DNA of 64,000 nt from Pedobacter nyackensis (lineage in GTDB: Bacteria; Bacteroidota; Bacteroidia; Sphingobacteriales; Sphingobacteriaceae), in assembly GCF_900176505.1 (NCBI RefSeq), contig NZ_FWYB01000017.1, positions 86,083 through 150,082 of the forward strand. Direction: 5' to 3'. A program made the position numbers and the translations under genes. The notes under the pieces were generated by a model. That model was not told the origin of the DNA, ran no database searches, and saw only the letters and a program-made list of their open reading frames with translations. Of this stretch, positions 18,362 through 28,359 are shown piece after piece. Numbering within the stretch: position 1 is the stretch's first letter; each line of letters starts with the position of its first letter.

Positions 18362-19429
18362 ATGATGAAGAAAACCGAAGAGAAAGAGCTGGTAGGTGTA
18401 CGTGAAATTGCACGGAAAGCAAATGTTTCTATAGCCACTGTTGATAGGGTTCTACATAACAGGACTGGAGTTTCGGCCAAGACCAAGGAAAAGATTGATG
18501 CTATAATTGAGGAGTTAAATTACAAACCCAATATCCTTGCCAGACGATTGGCATCTAAACAGATTTTAAGGTTTGCGGTTTTGATTCCTTCAGTATCTAA
18601 GGAAACAGATTATTGGGACGCTCCATTAAGTGGCGTTTTACAGGCCGAATCGGAAATTTCTGCATATGGTATTCAAATAGAGACTTTTCTTTTTGATCAG
18701 AATGACAAAAAATCATTTGTTAAACAATCAGAAAAAATCATTCATGGTAATTTTAATGGGGTGCTACTGGCACCGATGTTTATCGATGAATCAAGCCGTT
18801 TCGTTGATGAATGCTCAAAACTCAATATTCCCTGCGTATTTATCAATTCAGATATTCCGGATAAAAATAGCTTATGTTATATTGGTCCAAATTTATACCA
18901 GAGTGGTTACCTTACCGCACACATTTCAGGATATTTGTTAAAAGAGAACGACAAGGTATTGATCGTTAATATTTCAAAAGAAATAGATAATCATCACCAT
19001 TTACTGAGAAAAGAGGAAGGATTTAGGAAATACTTCTCCGACAATCATAAAAATAATGAGATTTTTAAAGTTGACATAAGGGATACTGCCTATGATTCTG
19101 TAAAGGCCAGTCTTTCCGCTACGTTAAAAGCAAATCCGGTAAACCTTATTTTTGTAACCAATTCGCGTGTTTCTTCCGTAGCACGTTATCTGGAAGAAGA
19201 AAATATTCATGACGTTAAATTAATTGGCTATGACTTCCTAAAAGACAACATAGAATACCTTAAAAAGCAAACTATTGATTTCCTGATTTGTCAGAAGCCA
19301 ATTGAGCAAGGATATAGAGGGATGATGGCACTGTATACACATTTTGTCCATGCTACTCCGATTGAGAAGGTCTATTATATGCCTATTGATATCATTACCA
19401 AAGAGAATTATCAATTTTATAGGAATTAA
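18362..19429 (+). CDS. LacI-family transcriptional regulator
   Basis: The protein has 355 residues. The N-terminal HTH (about 11-60) reads VREIARKANVSIATVDRVLHNRTG and continues through NYKPNILARRLAS, the hinge with the leucine that inserts at the central CpG of LacI operators. The remainder is a periplasmic-binding-protein-like effector domain with RFAVLIPSVSK at its start and FVTNSRVSSVARYL later, close to the type in which a sugar or sugar phosphate is sensed. Two palindromes with central CpG at 10809 and 16187 are the obvious targets. It begins 117 bp after the nagB-like gene and is followed 11 bp later by a CBM9-like gene. The start could be 18362 or 18365. Confidence 0.9.
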   Translation: MMKKTEEKELVGVREIARKANVSIATVDRVLHNRTGVSAKTKEKIDAIIEELNYKPNILARRLASKQILRFAVLIPSVSKETDYWDAPLSGVLQAESEISAYGIQIETFLFDQNDKKSFVKQSEKIIHGNFNGVLLAPMFIDESSRFVDECSKLNIPCVFINSDIPDKNSLCYIGPNLYQSGYLTAHISGYLLKENDKVLIVNISKEIDNHHHLLRKEEGFRKYFSDNHKNNEIFKVDIRDTAYDSVKASLSATLKANPVNLIFVTNSRVSSVARYLEEENIHDVKLIGYDFLKDNIEYLKKQTIDFLICQKPIEQGYRGMMALYTHFVHATPIEKVYYMPIDIITKENYQFYRN

Positions 19430-19440
19430 CAGCTCTCATT

Positions 19441-20082
19441 ATGAAAGTACTTGAAGTCCCTTTTTTAGGAGGTGCAGAGGATGATTTACAAGCTATAAGT
19501 TTGTTAATGGCCGGGCAACCCTTGCATGCTATAGACAATAACCCCTGGCCAGAGTTCAAAACTACAGCCAAAGCTGGCTTTTCAATTGCGCACAATAACA
19601 GTGCGATACTGATCAGATATGAAGTAGAGGAAGAGGAGTTAAAGTCATCTTCCAGAGATTTTAATCAGAACGTGCACAAAGACAATTGTGTAGAGTTCTT
19701 TATTGCTTTTGGTAATGGAAAGGCGTATTATAACATCGAACTCAACTGTCTTGGTTCTCTGAAAATAGGTTATGGTCCGGGAAGAGGAGATAGGCTAGTG
19801 ATCAAACCCGAATTTCTTAAGCAAGTAAAAATAAATACTTCGATCAATTATACGCCAAATAGTGGTACGGATGCCCTTAAGTGGCAGTTGTTACTCAGCT
19901 TGCCGGCAGCAGTATTTTCTCAGGATCACATTGCTGCATTTGGAGGCTTAATGGGTAAAGCTAATTTCTATAAATGTGGTGATGATCTTCCAAACCCTCA
20001 TTTTCTAAGTTGGAACATGATCAATGCAGACAGTCCCGATTTTCACCGACCTGAGTTTTTCGGAGAATTACATTTCCGATAA
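19441..20082 (+). CDS. CBM9-like carbohydrate-binding protein without signal peptide
   Basis: The protein has 213 residues. The pattern DNNPWPEFKTTAKAGFSIAHNNSAILIRYEVEEEE, then NVHKDNCVEFFIAF and YYNIELNCLGSLKIGYG, is that of the CBM9-like fold found at the end of many secreted carbohydrate enzymes, where aromatic residues bind sugar ends. Here it forms the whole protein and no signal peptide is visible, so it may act in the cytoplasm or leave by another route. It is 11 bp after the lacI-like gene and directly before a strong terminator, so the two are probably cotranscribed. Its function is unknown. Confidence 0.75.
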   Translation: MKVLEVPFLGGAEDDLQAISLLMAGQPLHAIDNNPWPEFKTTAKAGFSIAHNNSAILIRYEVEEEELKSSSRDFNQNVHKDNCVEFFIAFGNGKAYYNIELNCLGSLKIGYGPGRGDRLVIKPEFLKQVKINTSINYTPNSGTDALKWQLLLSLPAAVFSQDHIAAFGGLMGKANFYKCGDDLPNPHFLSWNMINADSPDFHRPEFFGELHFR

Positions 20083-20106
20083 ATGTAATCCATTATACAT
20101 TAGATC

Positions 20107-20140
20107 AGAAAGGCCATGCATTCATTTGCATGGCCTTTCT
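20107..20140. terminator. Strong terminator hairpin after the CBM9-like gene
   Basis: A perfect 14-bp stem: AGAAAGGCCATGCA (20107-20120) and its complement (20127-20140), with loop TTCATT. It ends the regulator-CBM9 transcript. Confidence 0.85.
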
Positions 20141-20273
20141 CATTATGTGGACTTTATCCTAATCCTAGAGATTTGCCTATGCTAAAATAGTTGATTAACT
20201 GGCCAATAGGATGGCTCAAAAAGCTGTTGAAAATCATCAAATTGCAATAGCCAATTTGAATGGATTTAATCAT

Positions 20274-22337
20274 ATGACAAATTTTTTTATCAAAGTAAGC
20301 ACGATCGCCTCAGTTTGTTGTCTTACTCATGCGTTATGTTATGGCCAGCAAAATGTTGCTTTACCTAAGCAATCAGACCGTTGGGCCATACAACCCAATG
20401 GAAGTATTACATGGAACATTAATGACAGGGTACCACATACCGACCATATTGAAATGGCAGGTGAAAAGGTCGCGATTTGGGTTGAATATGGTCTGGATAG
20501 CATAAAAAGACCAAAGATTAGCAGGACCTTGGTATTCCCAACCTTTCGCATGTTACCTGATGGGACCAGGACACATATTTCTTATTCATTTCAGGATAAT
20601 GAATTGCCCCGATTTTACATCAACAAAAAGCAGTTTGATCTGGGGACAGCGAAAAGTAGTAAAAAAGGGAGCCTTGGCTATGATGTGAAAAATATAAATC
20701 ATAAAGGCATAATGCGTGTAAACGCAGAGATCGGTAATCCAGTTTTGGCGACCATGGAGCGGAGTTTTTATCCTTCTGTGGATCAGCCCATGGCTATTGA
20801 AAAGTTTGTATTCACCAATGTTTCTGATGCAGATCTGCCTATTTCAATGGAATACCTGAAACGCGAAGTAAGAACTGATCCTTCCAGAAGTAAAGTGCAA
20901 TCCCACAGTGTAATTATGGGAACAGTTGGGGATGGAAATCAAATTGTTAAACCGGGTAAATCTGTAACTTTTGCCGTTTATTATCTGGCAACCGATCATC
21001 CTGATCAGTTACCGGTGATTAAACCCGAGGAGGAAGAGCAGAAAAGAATAAAAAGGATAGCCGAAATTCAAGCGCCCTTAAAATTGGAAACCCCAGATAA
21101 TGTATTGAATGCAACTTTCGACTTTGCTAAACTTAGGGCAACAGAAAGTATTTATAAAACCAAAGGTGGTTACATGCATGGACCGGGAGGTCTGGCTTAT
21201 TATGCCGCGATATGGGCTAATGATCAGGCAGAGTACATCAATCCTTATTTTGCTTTTTCAGGCGATAGAATCGGAAATCTTTCTGCCATGAATTCTTACG
21301 CCTGGTTTGCAAAATATATGAATCCCGATTACAAAGCCATACCAAGTTCTATCGTTGCCGAAGGTGATGCGGTTTGGAAAGGAGCCGGAGATAGAGGTGA
21401 TCAGGCCATGATAGCTTATGGTGCCTCACGTTATGCGTTGGCTAATGGCAACATAGATTCAGCACGTAAATTATGGCCACTAATAGAGTGGTGCCTGGAA
21501 TACAGCAAACGTAAAATGAATGCCGAAGGTGTGGTTACTTCTGATAAGGATGAACTGGAAGGCCGTTTCCCAGCGGGGAAGGCCAATCTTTCTACCAATA
21601 CATTGTATTACGATGCCTTGCGTTCTTCTGTTTTACTTGGACGGGCATTAAATAAGCCAAAAAGCCAGACAGATGCATATAACAAAGAAGCTGATGTGCT
21701 TAAGCTGAATATGGAAAAATACTTTGGCGGTAATGTTGAAGGTTTTGAAACTTATAAATATTATGAAGGGAACGATGTCCTGCGGGCATGGATCTGTCTG
21801 CCCTTAACGATGGGTATTTTCGATAGAAAGCAAGGTACAATTGATGCTTTGTTCTCTCCAAGGTTATGGACAGCCGACGGCCTGGCCACACAGGCAGGTA
21901 AAGAAACTTTCTGGGACAGGTCGACACTTTATGCATTAAGAGGCGTGTTACAGGCCGGTGAGACAGAAAAAGCGATCGATTTTATAAAATATTACTCACG
22001 CCGCAGGTTATTGGGAGATCATGTCCCTTATGCAGTAGAAGCTTTTCCTGAAGGCAACCAACGTCATTTGTCGGCCGAGAGTGGCTTATACTGCCGTATT
22101 TTCACCGAAGGATTGTTTGGTATGCGACCGGTTGGCTTAAGAAGTTTTGACTGCACGCCAAGATTGCCGAAAGACTGGAACAAAATGGCTTTACGCAACA
22201 TCCATTCCTTTGGTAATGTATTTGATCTTGAAGTGACCCGTGCAGGTAAAGGTAATCTGTTGGTAACTATTAAGAAAGAGGGTAAAGACTATAAATATCA
22301 AGTAAAAGAAGGCGCTACCCAGTTGATTAAATTATAA
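20274..22337 (+). CDS. Secreted six-hairpin glycosidase-like protein
   Basis: About 687 residues from the ATG at 20274, chosen because it gives a signal peptide (MTNFFIKVSTIASVCCLTHALCYGQ); the longer frame from 20211 does not. The first half is beta-rich (SITWNINDRV..., ISRTLVFPTFRMLPDG). The second half is an (alpha/alpha)6-type barrel with YAAIWANDQAEYINPYFAF, GDAVWKGAGDRGDQAMIAYGAS and ETFWDRSTLYALRG; acidic residues in the first two blocks are likely catalytic. This layout is shared by clans with GH63, GH78 and GH95 enzymes, but I cannot assign a numbered family. It starts a four-gene run with GH36, GH95-like and GH28-like enzymes. Confidence 0.72.
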   Translation: MTNFFIKVSTIASVCCLTHALCYGQQNVALPKQSDRWAIQPNGSITWNINDRVPHTDHIEMAGEKVAIWVEYGLDSIKRPKISRTLVFPTFRMLPDGTRTHISYSFQDNELPRFYINKKQFDLGTAKSSKKGSLGYDVKNINHKGIMRVNAEIGNPVLATMERSFYPSVDQPMAIEKFVFTNVSDADLPISMEYLKREVRTDPSRSKVQSHSVIMGTVGDGNQIVKPGKSVTFAVYYLATDHPDQLPVIKPEEEEQKRIKRIAEIQAPLKLETPDNVLNATFDFAKLRATESIYKTKGGYMHGPGGLAYYAAIWANDQAEYINPYFAFSGDRIGNLSAMNSYAWFAKYMNPDYKAIPSSIVAEGDAVWKGAGDRGDQAMIAYGASRYALANGNIDSARKLWPLIEWCLEYSKRKMNAEGVVTSDKDELEGRFPAGKANLSTNTLYYDALRSSVLLGRALNKPKSQTDAYNKEADVLKLNMEKYFGGNVEGFETYKYYEGNDVLRAWICLPLTMGIFDRKQGTIDALFSPRLWTADGLATQAGKETFWDRSTLYALRGVLQAGETEKAIDFIKYYSRRRLLGDHVPYAVEAFPEGNQRHLSAESGLYCRIFTEGLFGMRPVGLRSFDCTPRLPKDWNKMALRNIHSFGNVFDLEVTRAGKGNLLVTIKKEGKDYKYQVKEGATQLIKL

Positions 22338-22354
22338 TAAAAACTCCATTAAAC

Positions 22355-24517
22355 ATGACTAAATATATTGCCTGCTTTCTCCTTTTTCTTAGCCTGAGTA
22401 CCCATTCTTTTGCGCAGCAGGACAAGCAAATTATTATCGAAACCAATAACACTGCGTTGGTTTTTACGATTTCCGGTGCGAAAAAGTTATATCAAAGTTA
22501 CCTGGGGAAAAAGCTAAGCAACCCTTCAGATATGCAGTTGTTAAAATCAACCCGTCGCGAAGCCTATATCGGTGCCGGTATGACGGATCTTTTTGAACCT
22601 GCAATACGTATGGTACATGGTGATGGCAATCCTTCTCTTGATTTGACTTATGCAAGTCACAAAATAAATAAGGAAGACAGTAATGTAACCACTACATCCA
22701 TTACACTTAAAGATCCGCAGTATCCTGTGGAAGTGCTACTTCATTTTACCAGCTATGCTAATGAAGACATCATTAAGGAATGGACAGAAATTAAGCACAA
22801 TGAAAAGAAACCAGTTACCTTAACCAATTATGCTTCTTCAATGCTGCATTTTGATGCCTCGAAGTATTGGCTGAGCCAGTTTGACGGCGATTACATGACT
22901 GAGATGCGGATGAAGGAAAGTCAGCTTACAACAGGTATAAAAGTGCTCGATAGTAAATTGGGCACCCGGGCACAGATGTATCGATCTCCATGTTTTTATC
23001 TCTCCTTAAATAAACCTTCCGATGAAAATACCGGTGAGTTGATTGCCGGAACTTTGGCCTGGTCAGGTAATTTTCAATGTTCTTTTGAAATTGATCAGCA
23101 GAATAGCTTACGTATGATTACCGGAATGAACCCTTATGCTTCGGAATATAAATTACAGCCCGGTAAAACTTTTGAAACGCCCGCATTTATATTTACTTAC
23201 ACTCAAAAAGGGAAAGGTGAGGCCAGCAGAAACCTTCACAGATGGGCCAGAAACTATGGCGTGTTGGATGGTAACAAACCACGTTTAACACTTTTAAACA
23301 ATTGGGAAGCTACACACATGGATTTTAACCAGGAAACGCTGGTTGAATTGTTTGATGGCGCTAATAAACTGGGGGTAGATTTGTTTTTACTTGATGATGG
23401 ATGGTTTGGTAATAAATATCCAAGAGATGCTGATAAAACAGCACTGGGCGATTGGCAGGTAGATAAAAAGAAATTACCAAGTGGTATAGGCTACCTGGTT
23501 AATGAAGCCAATAAAAAGAACCTGCAATTCGGAATATGGCTGGAGCCTGAAATGGTTAGTCCGAAAAGTGAATTGTATGAAAAGCACCCTGATTGGATAT
23601 TAAAACTGCCAAACAGGGAGGAAGCCTATTCACGTAACCAATTGGTGCTTGATCTGATCAATCCTAAGGTTCAGAATTTTATATATGATATGGTCAACGA
23701 CCTGGTTACCAAAAATCCGGGCATAGCCTTTATCAAATGGGATTGTAACCGAATGCTGACCAATACTTATTCTCCCTTCTTAAAGGAAAATCAGGGCAAC
23801 TTGTTTATCGATTATAACAGAGCTTTATTCGATATCCTGAAACGATTAAGAGAAAAGCATCCCCATTTGCCTATTATGTTATGTGCTGGTGGGGGTGGAA
23901 GGGTCGACTATGGCGGCTTAAAATACTTTACAGAGTTTTGGCCAAGCGACAATACCGATGGACTGGAGCGGGTATTTATACAATGGGGATATCTTAACTT
24001 TTTCCCTGCATTAACTGTATCCAGCCATATAACCTCAATGGGCAAGCAATCTTTAAAGTTTCGTACTGATGTAGCCATGATGGGTAAAATGGGGTACGAT
24101 ATCAGGGTTAAAAACCTAACCGAACAGGAAATCAAGTTCAGCAATCAGGCCGTGAAAACCTATAAAGGTATCAGCGATGTGATCTGGTTTGGTGATTTGT
24201 ACCGTTTGGTTTCGCCTTATGAAGAAAACAGGGCTGTTTTGATGTATGCAGATCAAAGTAAAAACAGAGCTGTTCTTTTTAATTATCTACTTAATTTCAG
24301 GCGTAAAGAATATATGGGGAGAGTTCTTTTAAAGGGACTTGATCCGGTAAAACGGTATAAGATCACAGAGATTAATCTAATGCCCGATACCAAATCCACA
24401 CATCCCGATGATGGGAAAGTATATAGTGGTGATTACCTGATGAACATAGGGTTAAATCTTTCACCCGGGAAAATCGCCCCATTAACCAGTGCTGTTTTTG
24501 AACTTATTGCAGAATAA
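22355..24517 (+). CDS. Secreted GH36 alpha-galactosidase
   Basis: The protein has 720 residues with a signal peptide (to THSFAQQD, about residue 21). An N-terminal beta-supersandwich is followed by a TIM barrel with LLDDGWFGNKYPRD, GIWLEPEMVSP, AFIKWDCNR (nucleophile Asp-463) and EFWPSDNTDGLER (acid/base Asp-532), then a C-terminal beta-domain. These are hallmark motifs of GH36, whose members release terminal alpha-galactose from galactomannan, raffinose-type sugars and other glycans. The length matches the bacterial family. It lies 17 bp after the six-hairpin gene and 6 bp before the GH95-like gene. The call is firm; activity on alpha-N-acetylgalactosamine is less likely but known in this family. 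Confidence 0.93.
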   Translation: MTKYIACFLLFLSLSTHSFAQQDKQIIIETNNTALVFTISGAKKLYQSYLGKKLSNPSDMQLLKSTRREAYIGAGMTDLFEPAIRMVHGDGNPSLDLTYASHKINKEDSNVTTTSITLKDPQYPVEVLLHFTSYANEDIIKEWTEIKHNEKKPVTLTNYASSMLHFDASKYWLSQFDGDYMTEMRMKESQLTTGIKVLDSKLGTRAQMYRSPCFYLSLNKPSDENTGELIAGTLAWSGNFQCSFEIDQQNSLRMITGMNPYASEYKLQPGKTFETPAFIFTYTQKGKGEASRNLHRWARNYGVLDGNKPRLTLLNNWEATHMDFNQETLVELFDGANKLGVDLFLLDDGWFGNKYPRDADKTALGDWQVDKKKLPSGIGYLVNEANKKNLQFGIWLEPEMVSPKSELYEKHPDWILKLPNREEAYSRNQLVLDLINPKVQNFIYDMVNDLVTKNPGIAFIKWDCNRMLTNTYSPFLKENQGNLFIDYNRALFDILKRLREKHPHLPIMLCAGGGGRVDYGGLKYFTEFWPSDNTDGLERVFIQWGYLNFFPALTVSSHITSMGKQSLKFRTDVAMMGKMGYDIRVKNLTEQEIKFSNQAVKTYKGISDVIWFGDLYRLVSPYEENRAVLMYADQSKNRAVLFNYLLNFRRKEYMGRVLLKGLDPVKRYKITEINLMPDTKSTHPDDGKVYSGDYLMNIGLNLSPGKIAPLTSAVFELIAE

Positions 24518-24523
24518 TAAACC

Positions 24524-26773
24524 ATGAATAAACGTATCATCATCTTATTGTTGTTAGCCGGGGCCGCTTTTACCCAGGCTTCAGCGCAAGTCTGGCAGAA
24601 AGTAAACTGGGAAACTTTTATGTCCCGTAACGATTTGCTCTTCGATTCTTTATCAACTAATTGGGATGAAGGTGCTTTTTTAGGAAATGGCTTGCTTGGT
24701 GTAATGGTATACCGGGAGGATGCAAATACGCTGCGCTTCGATTTAGGGAGAACGGATGTAGTTGATCATGTAGAAGGGATTAATGCTTCTATAGGTAGGG
24801 GAAGGTTACCGATTGGGAGGTTTTTAATGGAGGTAGACGGGAAGATAAAAACCATCAACTTGCGTCTAAACCTGCTTAAAGCAGAATTGTCTGGAACCAT
24901 TACAACTGATAAAGGATCAGTTCATTTTAATGCCCTGGTTGCAGCAACTAAGGACCTAATTGTTTTAAATACACGCTCTGAAGGAGCCGAAAAGCCAATC
25001 AACTGGCGCTGGAAACCTGAGCAGGCAATAAGTCCTTTTCTTACTTTGAAACGCGATAGTGCAGATAAATACACCGCCAATCCGCCATATAGCCTGGTTA
25101 AAGAAAACGACATCCATTTTAACCATCAACCATTAGCCGCGGGTGGTGGCTATACTACCGCCTGGAAAGAAGATACGGCTGGAAAGACAAAATCCCTATT
25201 GATTACCATTGCCAATGCTTATCCGGTCGACAATACCAGGGAAACAGCTAAGCAATTGCTAAATGCTACCCCATTTAAATCTGTTCCGGAGTTGATTAAA
25301 GCGCATCAGGAACACTGGCGTAATTTTTATCAGAAAAGCTTTATTTCCATACCCGATGGCAGACTCGAGAGTTTCTGGTGGATTCAACAGTATAAAATGG
25401 CTTCAGCCACAAGGGTAGGCGCTTATCCAATTGATTTAATGGGACCATGGTACAAAACCTCACCATGGCCAAAGTACTGGTGGAACTTGAATATCCAGTT
25501 AACCTATTATCCTTTTTTCAGCTCTAATCACACAGAGCTGGTTGAGCCATTGATGAAGATGATCAATGATCATATTGATAATTTGTCTAAAAATGCCCCT
25601 CAGCCATATCAACATAATTCGGCCGCATTGGGTAGGTCTGGACCTTATACCATGACCTCAGGGATAAAGGTGTTGAAAGGTAACGACAGTACAGGAAATA
25701 GCGCGGCTTCTATGGAATTAGGTAACCTCAGCTGGTTGCTGCACGTGTATTATCAGGCATATGAACATACGATGGATAAAAGGATCATCAGAAACCTATA
25801 TCCTGTATTAACGAGAGCGGTTAACTACTACTTGAATATTATGGATAAGGAAAGCGACGGGAAATATCACCTTCCATACACTTATTCTCCCGAATACCCT
25901 AAAGGCATCACCCGTGATGCAAATTACGATTTGTCCCTGTTTCGATGGGGATTAAATACCCTGCTTCACATCAACAAGACACTAGGTTTAAAGGATCCAC
26001 TTGTGGCCAAATGGCAGGATGCAGTGGCAAATCTTACCTCATATCCGGAAGATAAACTAGGCTACCGTATTGGTCGGGATGCCGATTTTTTGATTTCTCA
26101 CCGTCATTATTCTCATCTACTTCAGGTGTATCCCATCTATGAAGTGAACTGGGATCAGAAGCAAAATCGTGAACTGATCAAAAGGTCCTTAAGTCAATGG
26201 GAAAATAACAGTGCATCCTGGAGAGGATACTCTTATACTGGCTCAGGTTCTATTTATGCCATGATGGGAAATGGAAATAAAACCCATGAGCTGTTAAACC
26301 AAATGATGAAGGGGAAATTTAGCATTAAACCCAATACCATGTATCTTGAAGCTGGCCCGGTAATAGAAACACCACTTTCGGCAGTAACTACCATGAATGA
26401 AATGCTGTTACAAAGCTGGAATGGAATAATAAGGGTGTTTCCGGCAATTCCGGAAAGCTGGAAAGATGCCACATTTAACGATCTGAGTGCTAAAGGTGCA
26501 TTTTTAGTTAGTGGAAGCCGTAGAAATGGAATAACTGAGTTTATAAAAGTTAAAAGTTTGGCGGGTTCTGCGTGTTTGATTAAAACGGGCTTTGATGGCC
26601 AGGTTAAAGCGATCGGTAAGCGCCAGTTTAAAGTTACACCACAAGCAAACGGAGTGGTTAAAGTCGATCTGAAAGCAGGAGAAGAAGTGATCCTTTACAC
26701 CGGAATAAAGCTGCTGAACTTTTCAAGTGATGCGGTAAATACAGATGTAAAGAACTACTGGGGGTTGAAATAA
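24524..26773 (+). CDS. Secreted GH95-like (alpha/alpha)6 glycoside hydrolase
   Basis: The protein has 749 residues with a signal peptide ending ASAQV (about 21). The N-terminal domain carries WDEGAFLGNGLLGVMVYRED, close to the WLGNGxLGAMV block of GH95. The barrel contains FWWIQQYKMASA, YWWNLNIQLTYYPFFSSN and PYTYSPEYP, then SHLLQVYPIYEVNWD; the C-terminal beta-domain has a typical VFPAIPESWKDATF. GH95 enzymes are alpha-1,2-fucosidases or alpha-L-galactosidases acting by inversion. The match is divergent, so the name should be read as family-like. It is 6 bp after the GH36 gene. Confidence 0.75.
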   Translation: MNKRIIILLLLAGAAFTQASAQVWQKVNWETFMSRNDLLFDSLSTNWDEGAFLGNGLLGVMVYREDANTLRFDLGRTDVVDHVEGINASIGRGRLPIGRFLMEVDGKIKTINLRLNLLKAELSGTITTDKGSVHFNALVAATKDLIVLNTRSEGAEKPINWRWKPEQAISPFLTLKRDSADKYTANPPYSLVKENDIHFNHQPLAAGGGYTTAWKEDTAGKTKSLLITIANAYPVDNTRETAKQLLNATPFKSVPELIKAHQEHWRNFYQKSFISIPDGRLESFWWIQQYKMASATRVGAYPIDLMGPWYKTSPWPKYWWNLNIQLTYYPFFSSNHTELVEPLMKMINDHIDNLSKNAPQPYQHNSAALGRSGPYTMTSGIKVLKGNDSTGNSAASMELGNLSWLLHVYYQAYEHTMDKRIIRNLYPVLTRAVNYYLNIMDKESDGKYHLPYTYSPEYPKGITRDANYDLSLFRWGLNTLLHINKTLGLKDPLVAKWQDAVANLTSYPEDKLGYRIGRDADFLISHRHYSHLLQVYPIYEVNWDQKQNRELIKRSLSQWENNSASWRGYSYTGSGSIYAMMGNGNKTHELLNQMMKGKFSIKPNTMYLEAGPVIETPLSAVTTMNEMLLQSWNGIIRVFPAIPESWKDATFNDLSAKGAFLVSGSRRNGITEFIKVKSLAGSACLIKTGFDGQVKAIGKRQFKVTPQANGVVKVDLKAGEEVILYTGIKLLNFSSDAVNTDVKNYWGLK

Positions 26774-26809
26774 TAAAAGTTGGATAAAAGCAATTAAAAT
26801 AGATAAACA

Positions 26810-28339
26810 ATGATCCGAACAAAAATGAAACTGCTAATCAGCGTATTCATGCTAACTGCTTCAACAATAGCTGTTAGAGCAGCTGATTTCAATATCCTGA
26901 AATATGGAGCTATCGGCGATGGAACGACATTAAATACAACAGCCATACAAAAGGCTATTGATGAATGCTATAAAACAGGTGGGGGGAAAGTCATCTTTCC
27001 GGAAGGGAAGTTTCTTTCAGGTACCATCGTCATTAAGGACAATATTACCCTGCATTTCGAAAAGAATTCTGTTTTATTGGGAAGTACTGATTTGAAAGAT
27101 TATCGAAATCTTGATCCATTTACCGAAGGCTTAGGGATTGATGTAGGCTGGGCACTTTTAGTGGCTGTTGATGCAAAGAATATCAAATTGGAAGGAGAAG
27201 GTACTATTGATGGACAAGGCTCGGCCATAAAGGCTAAGCATATCCTAACGGATACCCGCTCTGAAGGACAACGCTGGGGATTGAGGCCCTTTTTATTGCG
27301 TATAGTGCGGTGCGATGGGGTTACTGTAAAGGATGTAACCTTAAAATATGCCGGAGCATGGACTTCACACTACTTCCAGAGTAAAAATCTTCATATTGAG
27401 AAAGTAAAGATTCAGAGTGTAGGTGTAGCACATAATGATGGGATAGGCATTGATGGCTGCCAGGATGTAGTGATTAAAGATTGTGACGTAGTAAGTGGCG
27501 ATGATGCACTGGTATTTAAAACCACTTCAAGTAAAATGGCTTGCAAGAATATAGACGTGAGTGGACTACGTCTTAAAAGTAGTCAGGCTGGTATTAAAAT
27601 GGGGACCGAATCTATGGCGCCATTTGAAAATATCAAAATCACCAATTGCCACATTTACGAAACCAAAAATGGTGGCATAAAATTATTGACTGTAGATGGA
27701 GCACATCTGCGTAATGTACTGATCTCGGATATTACAATGGAAGATGTAAGAACGCCAATGCTGTTCCGTTTGGGCTCAAGGTTAAGTGTGTTTCGTAAAA
27801 ATACCGAAACCAAACAACAGACAGGGACCTTTGAAAATGTAATCATCAAGAATGTTAAAGCCAATGCTTCGGCCAATGCACAGCTGATGCCACCTTCAGG
27901 AATTCTGATTACCGGCGTTCCCGGACACTATATAACAGGATTAACACTGGAAAACATTGAAATCAGTTTGGCAGGTGGCGGATTAGCAGAACATGCCCGT
28001 CAGACCGTACCTGAAGCCATTGATCAGTACCCTGAAGTGAAAACTTTCGGTCCACGTGTACCTGCATATGGCGTTTGGGCCAGACATGTGAAAGGTTTAA
28101 AGCTTAAAAACATAAAATTCAATTTAGCAAGCAATGATCTCAGACCGGCATTTGTTTGTGAGGATGGATTGGATGTTGAAGTATCCGATTGGAAATTGCC
28201 AGAAACTACAGGTGCCGAATCCATCATCCGACTGGAGAACGTTCAGAAGGTCGCAATTGAAAATATTCAAGGCAAATTCAATGCTAAAAAGCTTGTTCTG
28301 GTTGAAGGAAATAGCAAAGACGTAAGTGTAAAAAAGTAG
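26810..28339 (+). CDS. Secreted GH28-like (polygalacturonase-family) beta-helix enzyme
   Basis: The protein has 509 residues with a signal peptide (to RAADF, about 26); starts at 26810 or 26825 both give one. The mature protein begins FNILKYGAIGDGTTLNTTAIQKAIDEC, the usual opening of GH28/pectin-lyase-fold enzymes, followed by GGKVIFPEGKFLSGTI. HNDGIGIDGCQDVVIKDC and VVSGDDALVFKTT hold the aspartates expected in NTD and GDD motifs; the later GHG motif is not evident and SSQAGIKMGTE stands in the region of RIKT. Classical GH28 enzymes cleave galacturonan; the changed motifs suggest an exo-enzyme with another uronic acid or sugar. It ends the run before a terminator. Confidence 0.8.
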   Translation: MIRTKMKLLISVFMLTASTIAVRAADFNILKYGAIGDGTTLNTTAIQKAIDECYKTGGGKVIFPEGKFLSGTIVIKDNITLHFEKNSVLLGSTDLKDYRNLDPFTEGLGIDVGWALLVAVDAKNIKLEGEGTIDGQGSAIKAKHILTDTRSEGQRWGLRPFLLRIVRCDGVTVKDVTLKYAGAWTSHYFQSKNLHIEKVKIQSVGVAHNDGIGIDGCQDVVIKDCDVVSGDDALVFKTTSSKMACKNIDVSGLRLKSSQAGIKMGTESMAPFENIKITNCHIYETKNGGIKLLTVDGAHLRNVLISDITMEDVRTPMLFRLGSRLSVFRKNTETKQQTGTFENVIIKNVKANASANAQLMPPSGILITGVPGHYITGLTLENIEISLAGGGLAEHARQTVPEAIDQYPEVKTFGPRVPAYGVWARHVKGLKLKNIKFNLASNDLRPAFVCEDGLDVEVSDWKLPETTGAESIIRLENVQKVAIENIQGKFNAKKLVLVEGNSKDVSVKK

Positions 28340-28359
28340 CAAATCCCTGCTGATGATAT

